Shown: piece by piece, positions 1-7,083 of the stretch | Numbering within the stretch: position 1 is the stretch's first letter | How the letters are laid out: the number at the start of each line of letters is the position of its first letter | Source: Verrucomicrobiota bacterium | GTDB taxonomy: Bacteria > Verrucomicrobiota > Verrucomicrobiia > Methylacidiphilales > Verrucolacustridaceae | Assembly (NCBI GenBank): GCA_016876055.1 | Contig: VHDM01000011.1 | Location: 1 to 21,770, forward strand | Reading direction: 5' to 3' | DNA: 21,770 nt | Position numbers and translations under genes: made by a program | The notes under the pieces: model-generated | Databases searched by the model: none | Told to the model about the DNA's origin: nothing | The model's input: only the letters and a program-made list of their open reading frames with translations

Positions 1-266
1 TTCGCCATGACTTCCAAGGTGGGGTTCTCTAGGCCGGGGATGTCGTTGAGGCAGGAGTGATCCAGCTTGTCCACGACGGGCCGAACCGCCTCGGCAATTT
101 TGCCGTGGTCGTAAAAAAGCCCGCTCTGCGGATCCACTGTCCCGGTCACCACCACCTCCAGCACAAAGCTATGGCCGTGCATCCGGCGGCACTTGTGGCC
201 CTCCGGAAAGGAGGGCAAATGCTGGGCCGACTCGAAGTCGAACTTACGACGAAGAGAAATCCGCAT
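1..266 (-). CDS. queD: 6-carboxytetrahydropterin synthase QueD (C-terminus cut by window edge)
   Basis: Member of the 6-pyruvoyl-tetrahydropterin synthase / QueD family. It converts 7,8-dihydroneopterin triphosphate to 6-carboxytetrahydropterin, an early cytoplasmic step in queuosine and 7-deazaguanine synthesis. The visible 88 residues contain FDFESAQHLP followed by CRRMHGHSF. This is the family Cys-x3-His-Gly-His stretch, holding the catalytic Cys and two zinc-binding His. FYDHGK and LDHSCLND follow, also typical. The start is fixed by an in-frame TAG just four codons upstream; that TAG is also the stop of the acyltransferase gene, 9 nt away. It is the last visible gene of the minus-strand operon that begins at 4316. 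About the last quarter of the protein lies outside the window. Assignment to QueD rather than eukaryotic-type PTPS rests on the CxxxHGH motif and bacterial context. Confidence 0.9.
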   Translation of the reverse strand, partial: MRISLRRKFDFESAQHLPSFPEGHKCRRMHGHSFVLEVVVTGTVDPQSGLFYDHGKIAEAVRPVVDKLDHSCLNDIPGLENPTLEVMA

Positions 267-275
267 CGGTTCGTT

Positions 276-1412
276 CTAGGGGTGAGTCGGCTTCGGGGCA
301 ACCGGGGGACTCATCCAGCGGTTCAGGAACTTTTCGAGAAGGCCGCCCCAGATCGCCAAGGCAACCGCGAGGAGGATCAGCAGCGGCACGGCCTGCCAAG
401 CCGGCTGCCCCTTAAGAAAGGAGGCGAAGTAGATCGCGTAGGGTTGATGGATTAAATAGATCCCGTAGGAAAAGGTTCCGGCGACCGCCAGCCACTTGCC
501 CAACCCGGGAAGGCGTGACCAGAAACCCGCGGCGCCTGCCACCACGAGAAAGCAGGCCACCCCGGTGAGAAGGTCGACCGCCACATACCCCTTCGGCAGG
601 TGGTAGACAGCCAAGGCCACCGGATAGAGAAGGAAGCCCGTACAAAATCCCGGTCCTCGCAGCAGCCAGCTTTCAAACTTGTCGGTGTTCCGGGCATGCA
701 GGGCGCCCAGCACCATGCCAAAGGCGAACTCCGGCATCCGGCTCAGGCCGCAGCCGCCGAGCACGAACTGGCCGCTGACCGGATGCACGTAGAGCATCAC
801 GTAGCGGGCCCCGAAGCCGATGAGAGTCGCGAGGAGAAAGAAAGGAACCGGACCCAGTCGCCGTAAGGCCCAAAACAAAAGCGGGAACAGGGCGAACAGT
901 TGGATGATCAGACAGAAGTACCACCAGGCGGCGTTGAGGTAGAAAAAGTTCCAGTCGATCCAAAGGAAACGAAATCCGCTCAGGCTGACCCAAAGCCGCC
1001 AGTCCAACGGCTCCATTTTGGCCTGAAACGGGCTGAGGAGATAAACGAGGTGGGCGAACCAGTACATCGGATAAAGGCGAACCAGCCGGCTGGTGATCCA
1101 GCTTCCCCACGACACTCCGCCCTTCTGGGCGGCGCGGGCGGCGGACTGGGCCAGTACAAAGCCACTGGCCACGATGAAGAGGCCCACGGCGTGAAAGCTA
1201 AGCTGCGAAATTCCGATGCCCACGACTCGGCCCATGCCTTCCAGGAAAGAGAGCGGCCCCGTCCATGTCTCCGGGCGCCCGACCTCGTTGAAAAAGTTGT
1301 TTCCGATAGGCGAAGGCGGCTTGATCCAGCAGGTGAAGGAGTGGAAGTAGACGACCCAGAGGATGGCCCAGCCCTTGGTGACATCCAACCAAGCCATCCG
1401 TCCCTGCGCCAT
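276..1412 (-). CDS. acyltransferase 3 family integral membrane protein
   Basis: Predicted polytopic membrane acyltransferase of the Acyltransferase_3 (OafA/NodX-like) family, which moves acyl groups onto surface sugars or other extracytoplasmic acceptors. The 378-residue length is normal for the family. The N-terminus reads WLDVTKGWAILWVVYFHS, matching the conserved 'D..KG.a...V...H' pattern with the likely catalytic His at residue 24. SRLVRLYPMYW near residue 110 is the conserved R..R.YP block, and FSYGIYLIHQP near the C-terminus is also typical. About ten hydrophobic segments are visible. Start chosen at the first ATG; an ATG five codons later (1397) has a slightly better upstream AGGGA. 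It lies 21 nt after the serine hydrolase and 9 nt before queD in the same operon. The acceptor cannot be read from sequence. Confidence 0.88.
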   Translation of the reverse strand: MAQGRMAWLDVTKGWAILWVVYFHSFTCWIKPPSPIGNNFFNEVGRPETWTGPLSFLEGMGRVVGIGISQLSFHAVGLFIVASGFVLAQSAARAAQKGGVSWGSWITSRLVRLYPMYWFAHLVYLLSPFQAKMEPLDWRLWVSLSGFRFLWIDWNFFYLNAAWWYFCLIIQLFALFPLLFWALRRLGPVPFFLLATLIGFGARYVMLYVHPVSGQFVLGGCGLSRMPEFAFGMVLGALHARNTDKFESWLLRGPGFCTGFLLYPVALAVYHLPKGYVAVDLLTGVACFLVVAGAAGFWSRLPGLGKWLAVAGTFSYGIYLIHQPYAIYFASFLKGQPAWQAVPLLILLAVALAIWGGLLEKFLNRWMSPPVAPKPTHP

Positions 1413-1433
1413 CGCGCCAAGGTAAGGGGAGGC

Positions 1434-2438
1434 TCAGGCTGAGACCAGTTCCGATCGGAGCTGATCCAGAATCGTGCGCATGCGCGGTTGGTGTTCGGTC
1501 TCGGGCACCCGACCGTTCAGAAAAACCGCGGCCGTGAAGCCGTGGTCGGGATCCGCAAAGGCCATGGAGGAGCGGGCGCCGCCGTGGCCGAACGCCCGGT
1601 CTCCGGCCTTCATGCCGAACCCGTAGGGAACCGTGTCCGCGCCATGTCGGTTGCTGTTGAGGATGACACCCAGACCGAAATCCACGATATGGCCAAAGGT
1701 GGCGTCGACCTGATCTCGGCGTGCGGGGGAGAGCATTTTTTTTAGCGAAGAGGGTTGGAGAAGCGGGCCCTGAAGCAGTTTTTCATAAAACAGAGCCAAC
1801 TGGGCCGCGGAACCGACTAGGCCACCGCCAGGACCCGCACCGGGTTCACCTTCCACCCACTTTCCGGCGCGCCGATCGCGGATAGGGATCTCTGCCTTGC
1901 CAAAGCCCAAGCTGGTGAGTCCGGCTGGATGGAGCACCTTGTCCTCCAGAAAATTTCTCCAAGGCAGGCCGGACTGCCTCGTGATCCATTGGCCCAACAA
2001 CCACCAGCCTCCGGCGGGATCATAGGCGGCCTGGCCGGGGGAGAGCTGAAAGTCAGCCGGGGTGACTTTCCGGAAGAATTGAACATTCTCCGCAGCGGAG
2101 CCGGGGAGCTGGCTTTCCAAAATTCTCAGGCCCGTCTGATGGGAAAGAATTTGCGGCAGCGTCAGTCCGCCGGCATAGGATCCGGCGAGTTCCGGCAGGG
2201 AAGCGGCGAGGGGCTGGGACTCCAAGGACGGTTTCGATTCCAAAATCCGGAGAACCCCGACGGCGGTGACGGGTTTGCCGGCCGAGAACCAGGGAACCGT
2301 GGAGGAAGGAGATGGAACATCCCCGCCGGCGGATTCCGCGGCCGTTCCAGCTTTGCGGACGGCAAGGCTGTAGCCGGTCCAAAGATTTTCCCGCAGGCCC
2401 CGTTCGAGATGGGCGCGGGTGAGTGGCAGGTCAGGCAT
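1434..2438 (-). CDS. beta-lactamase-fold serine hydrolase (class C / esterase type)
   Basis: Serine hydrolase of the beta-lactamase / DD-peptidase superfamily (PF00144 type), 334 residues. The nucleophile motif SxxK is S52-A-G-K55 in PWFSAGKPVTAVG. LSHQTGL (about 98-104) matches the usual 'LLTHTSGL', and FGHGGARSS (HGG at 285-287) fills the KTG-equivalent position. The second catalytic motif, normally Y-x-N, reads Y139-D-P within YDPAGGWWLLG, so the Asn is missing. No signal peptide is evident, so it is probably cytoplasmic and more likely an esterase or amidase than a secreted beta-lactamase. The start at 2438 overlaps the CDF gene's end by 8 nt. An in-frame ATG at 2483 would overlap by 53 nt and add 15 unconserved residues, so I prefer 2438. 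Substrate unknown. Confidence 0.85.
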   Translation of the reverse strand: MPDLPLTRAHLERGLRENLWTGYSLAVRKAGTAAESAGGDVPSPSSTVPWFSAGKPVTAVGVLRILESKPSLESQPLAASLPELAGSYAGGLTLPQILSHQTGLRILESQLPGSAAENVQFFRKVTPADFQLSPGQAAYDPAGGWWLLGQWITRQSGLPWRNFLEDKVLHPAGLTSLGFGKAEIPIRDRRAGKWVEGEPGAGPGGGLVGSAAQLALFYEKLLQGPLLQPSSLKKMLSPARRDQVDATFGHIVDFGLGVILNSNRHGADTVPYGFGMKAGDRAFGHGGARSSMAFADPDHGFTAAVFLNGRVPETEHQPRMRTILDQLRSELVSA

Positions 2439-3321
2439 TCGGCTCGGGGGGAGTGCCGCGGGGTTCGTGGCGGAGGGCCACATGGGTCACCCCGGGAAAT
2501 TTCTGGCGAAGGGCCTCACTGACCTGGTTCTCGATCTCGTAGACCTGCCGGGTGCTGAGCTGCTCCTCCACCTGGATGTGCAGATCGATATGGATGTCGT
2601 TGGCCATACCGTGGGAGCGGATGGCGTGGGCGCCGCGGACGCCCTCGACGCCCTCGGCCACCTTGCGGATCTGTTCCGGATCAAGCCGGGTGGCATCGGA
2701 AACGACTTTCACGCCTTCGATGAAGATTTCGTAAATCGCCCGGGCGAGCAGGATGACGATGCCGATGGCGAAGAGCGGGTCGAGCCAGGGCAAGCCGAAC
2801 GGGCTGCCCGCCACCGCCGCGATGGCCAACACGGAGGAGAAGACGTCCGTGCGGGTGTGGGCCGCATCCGCAAGCAGGAGCGGACTGGAAACCTCCAATC
2901 CGGCACGGCGTTCCCAGCGAGAGAGAAAAAGGTTTGCGACGATGCCAAGACCGAGCAGGGCGATGCCGCCCAGGCTGAAATCCGGTGCGGGGGCGCTGCG
3001 GAGAAGGCGGCCGACGGCGGCACCAAGAATTTCCCAGGCGCTGAGAAAGAGGAGCCCGGCGACGATGATGGTGGTGAGGATTTCAAATTTGCGGTGGCCG
3101 TAGGGATGGCCGGCATCGGGCGGGCGGGCGGCGGCGGTGATGCCGATGAGGGCGATGACGCTGGCACCGCCGTCGAGCAAAGAGTGGATGGCATCGGAAA
3201 GGACGCTCAAGCTGCCCAGTTGCCAGCCGACGCCGAATTTGACGGCGGCCAGCAGCGCGTTGACGGCCAGGGCGGTGAGCAGAACCCGGCGGATCCGGGC
3301 GGCGCGGGCAGATTCGCTCAA
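2431..3321 (-). CDS. cation diffusion facilitator (CDF) divalent metal exporter
   Basis: Inner-membrane metal/proton antiporter of the CDF family, exporting Zn, Fe, Co, Mn or similar ions; 296 residues is typical. Site A residues are visible in TM2 (SDAIHSLLD, H46/D50) and TM5 (DAAHTRTD, H155/D159). GHPYGHRKFE (71-80) is the family's TM2-TM3 loop signature. Six hydrophobic helices come first. A cytoplasmic dimerization domain follows from about residue 205, with alternating His such as DIHIDLHIQVEE. The start is a TTG whose last two bases overlap the TGA of the epimerase gene (TTGA), suggesting translational coupling; no ATG occurs in frame near the conserved N-terminus. The same frame stays open upstream to 4272 antisense-like over the epimerase, but that part is not this protein. 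The metal cannot be named from sequence. Confidence 0.88.
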   Translation of the reverse strand: MSESARAARIRRVLLTALAVNALLAAVKFGVGWQLGSLSVLSDAIHSLLDGGASVIALIGITAAARPPDAGHPYGHRKFEILTTIIVAGLLFLSAWEILGAAVGRLLRSAPAPDFSLGGIALLGLGIVANLFLSRWERRAGLEVSSPLLLADAAHTRTDVFSSVLAIAAVAGSPFGLPWLDPLFAIGIVILLARAIYEIFIEGVKVVSDATRLDPEQIRKVAEGVEGVRGAHAIRSHGMANDIHIDLHIQVEEQLSTRQVYEIENQVSEALRQKFPGVTHVALRHEPRGTPPEPNA

Positions 3322-4316
3322 GAGCGGCGATCGGCGATGCCGCCGGCGCGCGGGGCCAGGTAGGCGGCCAGACCGGCGGCGAGAGGGCCCGGGCGGAAAC
3401 CGAGAATTTCCGCGGCCGGCCGGGGATCCCCGAATTGGCCCTCTTCCAGCATCACCACCTGATCGGTGGTCAGGGGCGGGTTGGGGAGAAGGCGTTCGGC
3501 GACGGCCGCGGCCATCCGGCAAAGGGGGAGCGGGATGGGATGAAGCACCGGTTTGGAGGCGGTCAGCCAAAGCCACGGGGCCATGGCGACGAACACATCG
3601 GGAGGTTGTTCGATCCAGGTGGGGCGAAGTCCCATGGCGCGGGCGATCTCCAAGGCGAGATCCTTGATGGAAATAGCAGGTCCGGCGAGGTCGAAGGCTT
3701 GGCCCGTGGCGAGCTCCATGCCGAGGGAGCGCACCACCGCCTCGGCCACTTCCCCGACCGAAGCGGGGCACAGATTCACTGAGGCACCTCCGGGAATCCC
3801 CAGAACACCGCCGGTCAGCCAGGCCAAGGGCGGGCGCATCCACCGGGCAAGAAAGTTGGTGAACTGGTCGCCCGGGCCGTAGACCACGGACGGCCGGAAA
3901 ATGGTGAAAGCGAGGCCGCTTTGACGGACGATCTCTTCGGCGGCGGCCTTGGTTTGCTGATAGCGGGAGGCGGAAGCAGGGCGGGCCCCCAAGGCCGAGA
4001 TGAAGATGAAGCGGGGCACGCGGGCGCGGTGGGCGGCGGCTACGGTTTCTGCCGTGGCGTGGCGGTGGACGCGGTCGAAGGTGGCTTCGCCTTTTTCGCG
4101 GATGATGCCGACGGTGTGGATGACGGCCTTGGCCCCGTCCATAGCCTCGCGCAGGGAGATGGCCCGGGTGGCGTCGGCCGGGAAGAAGGAGACTCCGGCC
4201 GGCAGGGGCTGAGGGGGCGCGTGGCGGGAGACGGCCCGGACCGGTACACCTTGGGCGGCGAGACGGCGGCAAATTTCTCGGCCGACAAAACCTGTTCCGC
4301 CTGTTACCACGATCAT
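3318..4316 (-). CDS. NAD(P)-binding epimerase-like protein, complex I NDUFA9 type
   Basis: Atypical short-chain dehydrogenase of the NAD-dependent epimerase / NmrA / NDUFA9-like family, 332 residues. It begins with the Rossmann dinucleotide motif MIVVTGGTGFVG (G-x-x-G-x-x-G at 6-12). It carries a YxxxK catalytic pair (YQQTK, 119-123) and IFRPSVVYGPGDQFTNF, which is characteristic of the group. Family members act on nucleotide-sugars, quinone-related or unknown substrates, so the exact reaction is open. The start at 4316 is chosen because the Rossmann fold begins there. Two in-frame ATGs further upstream (4361, 4385) would lie inside the opposite-strand YjbQ gene and add unconserved sequence. 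It is the first gene of the operon continuing to queD. Its start codon directly abuts the start codon of the divergent YjbQ gene. Confidence 0.87.
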   Translation of the reverse strand: MIVVTGGTGFVGREICRRLAAQGVPVRAVSRHAPPQPLPAGVSFFPADATRAISLREAMDGAKAVIHTVGIIREKGEATFDRVHRHATAETVAAAHRARVPRFIFISALGARPASASRYQQTKAAAEEIVRQSGLAFTIFRPSVVYGPGDQFTNFLARWMRPPLAWLTGGVLGIPGGASVNLCPASVGEVAEAVVRSLGMELATGQAFDLAGPAISIKDLALEIARAMGLRPTWIEQPPDVFVAMAPWLWLTASKPVLHPIPLPLCRMAAAVAERLLPNPPLTTDQVVMLEEGQFGDPRPAAEILGFRPGPLAAGLAAYLAPRAGGIADRRS

Positions 4317-4730
4317 ATGGCCGCGCCTTGGGAGGAAATCATCATCGACACACGGAGCCATACCGAATTTGTGCCGGTGACACAACTACTGGAAGAGGTC
4401 GCCGCCCGGAAATGCTGGCGGGACGGACTGGTGCATCTCTTTGTGCCGCACACCACCGCGGCGGTGACCATTCAGGAAGGGGCCGATCCGGACGTGCGGC
4501 GGGACATGGTCTTGGCATTGGAAAAGGCGGTGCCCTGGCAAAACCGGGAGTACCGCCATGGCGAGGGCAACTCGGCGGCCCATGTGAAAGCCTCGATGCT
4601 GGGCAATCACCTGTGTTGGCCGCTGGAGAGGGGGAGATTCAAGTTCGGAACCTGGCAGACCGTTTATTTCGCGGAGTTTGACGGACCGAGGACGCGGAAG
4701 ATGTGGATGGGTTTTGCGAGTTTAGGTTAG
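4317..4730 (+). CDS. YjbQ / UPF0047 family protein
   Basis: Small cytoplasmic protein of the UPF0047 (YjbQ) family, 137 residues against 138 in E. coli YjbQ. Conserved blocks are VPHTTAAVTIQE (43-54), EGADPDVRRDM, HVKASMLG (89-96) and GTWQTVYF (111-118). H45, H81 and H89 are candidate ligands for the metal/active site seen in the family. A weak thiamine-phosphate-synthase-like activity has been described for E. coli YjbQ; the physiological role is unclear. The ATG sits immediately next to the divergent epimerase ATG (CAT|ATG), and there is no Shine-Dalgarno upstream. Curiously, a strong GGGAGGAAATC lies inside the gene, but no usual start codon follows it in frame. The gene ends 55 nt before the convergent LysM-amidase stop. 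Confidence 0.9.
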   Translation: MAAPWEEIIIDTRSHTEFVPVTQLLEEVAARKCWRDGLVHLFVPHTTAAVTIQEGADPDVRRDMVLALEKAVPWQNREYRHGEGNSAAHVKASMLGNHLCWPLERGRFKFGTWQTVYFAEFDGPRTRKMWMGFASLG

Positions 4731-4762
4731 GACGAAGATCAGCTTGGGAACGATTTTCGGGT

Positions 4763-4787
4763 AAAAGCGTGGATCGGGGCGCCGATC
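4763..4787 (-). terminator. possible weak terminator after the LysM-amidase gene
   Basis: Read on the minus strand, GATCGG-CGCC-CCGATC forms a perfect 6-bp stem with a 4-nt loop, overlapping the last bases of the amidase stop codon. A short TTTT run follows after CACGC. It lies between two convergent genes. The stem is short and the U-tract weak and distant, so this is only a candidate. Confidence 0.3.
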
Positions 4788-5847
4788 AGAAACCCTTGGC
4801 TGGTTGGTTCAAAATTTCCCGAAGGGACCGGGTGGGGAAAAGCCGGCCGGGGCACTCCGTGGGGCGGGTATTAATCTCGCGATGGGTGCGAAATTTCAGC
4901 GACTGCTCCGGCATCATTTTCCGCAGGTATTGGACAAGCTCAATCAGGGAAGCGGCCTGGCGCGGGCCGAGGCGGGTGCGGTTGAAATCACCGACCAGGC
5001 AGATCCCGATGGAAATCTCGTTGAGCATCTCGCTGGCGAGATGTCCGCCCTGGAGCTGCCGGCGCCAGCGGTTGCCGACCTCGATCTGGCCGTCGCCCGA
5101 GTCCGTTCCATTGCCGATGACAAAATGGTAGGCCATGCCATTTTCCATGCCGCGTTCCTCGGTGTGATAGTAGTCAAACACCTTGGCGTTGCCCCCGCTG
5201 GTTCCGCTGTGGTGGACGACGATATATTCCCAATCCCGTAAACGGTTCTGGGGAGCCTCGATTTGGGAGCGGACCGGACTGATGAAACGCCATTCGGGAG
5301 CGGCCGGTTTCTTGGGCGTTGCCGCGGCCGGCTTGGATGGGGCCGAAGGGGGGGCCGCCCCTGTCTGGTTGGTGGGGGTCGGCGTGGACGCACGGATCCG
5401 CAAAAGATCCCCCGGCCGGATGGTGTCGGCTCCTAGGCCGTTCCATTTGCGGAGATCCTCCACCTTCACGCCGTTGGCCCGCGCGATTTTGGAAAGGGTG
5501 TCGCCTTTTTGGACCCGGACCCATGTTTTGGGAGCGGCGGAGCTGGCGTTCGGTGTGGGCGATGAGGGGGAAGGCGAGGGGGCCCCGGCGGAGGGGGTGG
5601 AAGGCGGAACCGTTTTGGCCGGGGCGGAAGCGGCAGAGGTAGAAGGGAGGCGGATTTTGTCTCCGGCGTGGATCCGGGCGGGATTCAGGCCTGGGTTGGC
5701 CTGAAGAACCGCTTCGGTGGTGGTGCCGTATTTTCTGGCGATCGCGTAAACGGTTTCCCCGGCAGCGACGGTGTGGGTGGCCGGGCTTGGGGTGGCGAGG
5801 GGAGCCCAGCCGAGCGTGACCAGAAAAAGAAATTGCAGGCGGCGCAC
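4786..5847 (-). CDS. exported N-acetylmuramoyl-L-alanine amidase with two LysM domains
   Basis: Peptidoglycan hydrolase, 353 residues, expected in the periplasm. Residues 1-20 form a signal peptide (MRRLQFLFLVTLGWAP). LysM domain 1 covers about 25-68 and LysM domain 2 about 109-151; LysM binds glycan strands. Long Pro/Ser/Ala linkers (70-106, 153-184) separate them from a C-terminal amidase_2 / PGRP-type domain (about 205-345). Zinc ligands are visible as VVHHSG (H212/213), THRE (H322) and ECPG (C332), in the usual H...H...C order. The enzyme would cleave the bond between muramic acid and the stem peptide, in cell separation or wall recycling. It is transcribed alone and converges with the YjbQ gene. 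The 232 bp upstream contain no gene, only an inverted repeat (GGCGGG / CCCGCC, 5863-5883) and the promoter of the divergent tRNA. Confidence 0.92.
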   Translation of the reverse strand: MRRLQFLFLVTLGWAPLATPSPATHTVAAGETVYAIARKYGTTTEAVLQANPGLNPARIHAGDKIRLPSTSAASAPAKTVPPSTPSAGAPSPSPSSPTPNASSAAPKTWVRVQKGDTLSKIARANGVKVEDLRKWNGLGADTIRPGDLLRIRASTPTPTNQTGAAPPSAPSKPAAATPKKPAAPEWRFISPVRSQIEAPQNRLRDWEYIVVHHSGTSGGNAKVFDYYHTEERGMENGMAYHFVIGNGTDSGDGQIEVGNRWRRQLQGGHLASEMLNEISIGICLVGDFNRTRLGPRQAASLIELVQYLRKMMPEQSLKFRTHREINTRPTECPGRLFPTRSLREILNQPAKGF

Positions 5848-6040
5848 GGGAGCGCAATCAGCGGCGGGCGGCTAGGTCCCGCCCGGCAGAGACCAGCAGG
5901 GGGGCACGGCTCGTGAGCCAGCCGCTTGCAGCGTGCCGGATTCGGCCTCGCTCCCGCCGGAACCTCCCTGTCTTGGAATCGCGTTGCCCCACGGTGGAAA
6001 GGTAGCCATGCCGGGGCGGATCCCCAAGCTTGGTGGGGAC

Positions 6041-6069
6041 TTGGCGAGGAAAAATCCGGGCGCTAGAAA
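6041..6069 (+). promoter_or_regulatory. sigma-70-type promoter for the tRNA gene
   Basis: TTGGCG (6041-6046), a 17-bp spacer and TAGAAA (6064-6069) make a good sigma-70-like promoter. The -10 box ends 10 bp before the mature tRNA 5' end, the spacing expected for a short 5' leader. Inferred by eye. Confidence 0.55.
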
Positions 6070-6079
6070 GACCATTCCC

Positions 6080-6153
6080 GGCAGTGTAGCTCAGCCTGGT
6101 AGAGCAAGGGACTCATAAGCCTTGGGTCGGGGGTTCAAATCCCTCCACTGCCA
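6080..6153 (+). tRNA. tRNA-Met (anticodon CAT)
   Basis: A complete 74-nt cloverleaf. The acceptor stem GGCAGTG/CACTGCC is a perfect 7 bp. The D arm is GCTC-AGCCTGGTA-GAGC, the anticodon loop CTCATAA (CAT at 6114-6116), the T arm GGGGG-TTCAAAT-CCCTC, and the discriminator is A. CCA is not encoded and must be added after transcription. The anticodon stem AGGGA/GCCTT is imperfect: G28-U42 is a wobble and A31 faces G39. CAT decodes AUG in elongator tRNA-Met, but a tRNA-Ile whose C34 is modified to lysidine has the same anticodon and a similar loop. The perfect acceptor stem starting GG argues against initiator tRNA, which has a 1-72 mismatch in bacteria. Elongator Met is my first choice. Confidence 0.93.
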
Positions 6154-6167
6154 CGAAGAGACAGGGG

Positions 6168-6224
6168 CGGTGCGGAGACGAGGTGGGCCGAAAAGAAGGC
6201 AAAACGCGCACCGAGTCACTTTTT
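6168..6224 (+). terminator. possible terminator downstream of the tRNA
   Basis: CGGTGCG (6168-6174) and CGCACCG (6207-6213) can pair perfectly around a 32-nt loop, and a TTTTT run (6220-6224) follows six bases later. The long loop and displaced U-run make this a weak candidate. The rest of the 139-bp interval to the ZIP gene shows no clear promoter. Confidence 0.3.
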
Positions 6225-6292
6225 GGGCCCAGAATCGGAGGTTTCTCTTTCTTGGTCTCGATTGGGGAAACCGCTGGGTTTAGGGTAGCAGG

Positions 6293-7030
6293 ATGTCCCT
6301 GTGGATTTTATGGCTGGTTTTCGCGGCGGGTCTGGCGGGCGGTTGGGCCGCGCTTTTTTTGAAGAAGCGGTCGGGCAACACCGCCTGGCTGTGTTTAGGC
6401 GGAACTTTTGCGGGCGGCGCCTTCCTGGGGTCTTCGGTTTTTGGGCTCATCCCCGAGGCGGTTGGCGGTTTGGGCTGGCTCAAAACCTTGCTGGTGGGGG
6501 GCGGATTCCTGCTGGGTCTGCGTTGGCTTGACCGGCGGACCCATCACGCCCACGCGGAAGTTCACGGCCACCATCAGCACGGGGGTTCGGCCTCTTTATC
6601 GTTGGTGCTGGGCGGGGTGTTGGGCCTGCATTCCCTCCTCGAGGGGCTGGCCCTCGGCTGTATCCAGTCCGGCGCGGTCCAACAGGCGCTGGCCGTGGCC
6701 ATCCTCATGCACAAGGCAACCGAAACTTTCGCGTTGGCCATCACCATGGGAAGAAATGGCGCCTCCCACGGGGCGATGCTCGGGGCGACGGTATTGCTCA
6801 GTTCGGCCACGCCCGCGGGGGCTTGGCTGGCTTTGCAGGCTGATCGGGCCGGGGCCAGCCAGATGCACGGCATCCTTGCGGCGGCCACCGCGGGGACTTT
6901 TCTCTACCTCGCTTATGCCGACCTGCTCGTGCCGGAATTGAAGGAAAAAGAGGGAAGGATGGGAAAAATGGTGTCTGCGGGGGTTGGCTTTGCCCTGCTA
7001 GCGGCGGTGGCCCATCGGCATGTCCACTAA
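6293..7030 (+). CDS. ZIP family divalent metal transporter
   Basis: Inner-membrane ZIP (Zrt/Irt-like) transporter of 245 residues, normally importing Zn, Fe or related divalent ions into the cytoplasm. The two metal-binding helices are clear: HSLLEGLALG (TM4, 113-122) and HKATETFALA (TM5, 140-149). These provide the His/Glu binuclear site. A His-rich cytoplasmic loop with seven His (H84-H96, HHAHAEVHGHHQH) precedes TM4, as in many zinc-specific members. Hydrophobic segments are consistent with about seven to eight TMs. The C-terminus ends AHRHVH, adding possible ligands. The ATG at 6293 is the first start. Only AGCAGG adjoins it, so the ribosome site is weak. The gene is monocistronic and converges with the ABC ATPase. 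It complements the CDF exporter at 2431-3321 in metal balance, though nothing links their regulation. Confidence 0.88.
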   Translation: MSLWILWLVFAAGLAGGWAALFLKKRSGNTAWLCLGGTFAGGAFLGSSVFGLIPEAVGGLGWLKTLLVGGGFLLGLRWLDRRTHHAHAEVHGHHQHGGSASLSLVLGGVLGLHSLLEGLALGCIQSGAVQQALAVAILMHKATETFALAITMGRNGASHGAMLGATVLLSSATPAGAWLALQADRAGASQMHGILAAATAGTFLYLAYADLLVPELKEKEGRMGKMVSAGVGFALLAAVAHRHVH

Positions 7031-7040
7031 GTTGGCGGCC

Positions 7041-7061
7041 GGCGGCCTCGCCAGGTCCGCC
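7041..7061. terminator. hairpin between convergent genes
   Basis: GGCGG-CCT and AGG-(T)-CCGCC pair to 8 bp with one bulged T and a CGCC loop, in the 53-bp gap between the convergent ZIP and ABC genes. Its position suits a shared transcription end, but no U-run follows on either strand. Confidence 0.3.
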
Positions 7062-7083
7062 AGGGTGCCCGCAAGGATTCCGC

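Noticed and set aside
2419..3363. 314-residue plus-strand frame over the CDF gene
   Set aside because: Asp/Gly/Ala-rich shadow typical of the strand opposite GC-rich coding DNA; no family features.
3322..4272. 613-residue reading that extends the CDF exporter frame far upstream
   Set aside because: The upstream part is Arg/Pro-rich open sequence inside the epimerase gene; the CDF fold starts at the TTG at 3321.
5933..6118. Small plus-strand frame ending GSVAQPGRARDS
   Set aside because: Its end is the translated tRNA gene, a common artefact; the rest has no protein features.
6205..6224. CGCACCGAGTC followed by a T run, resembling the end of a Cas9 tracrRNA
   Set aside because: No cas gene, repeat array or anti-repeat is nearby; the likeness is about ten bases and fits a weak tRNA terminator.
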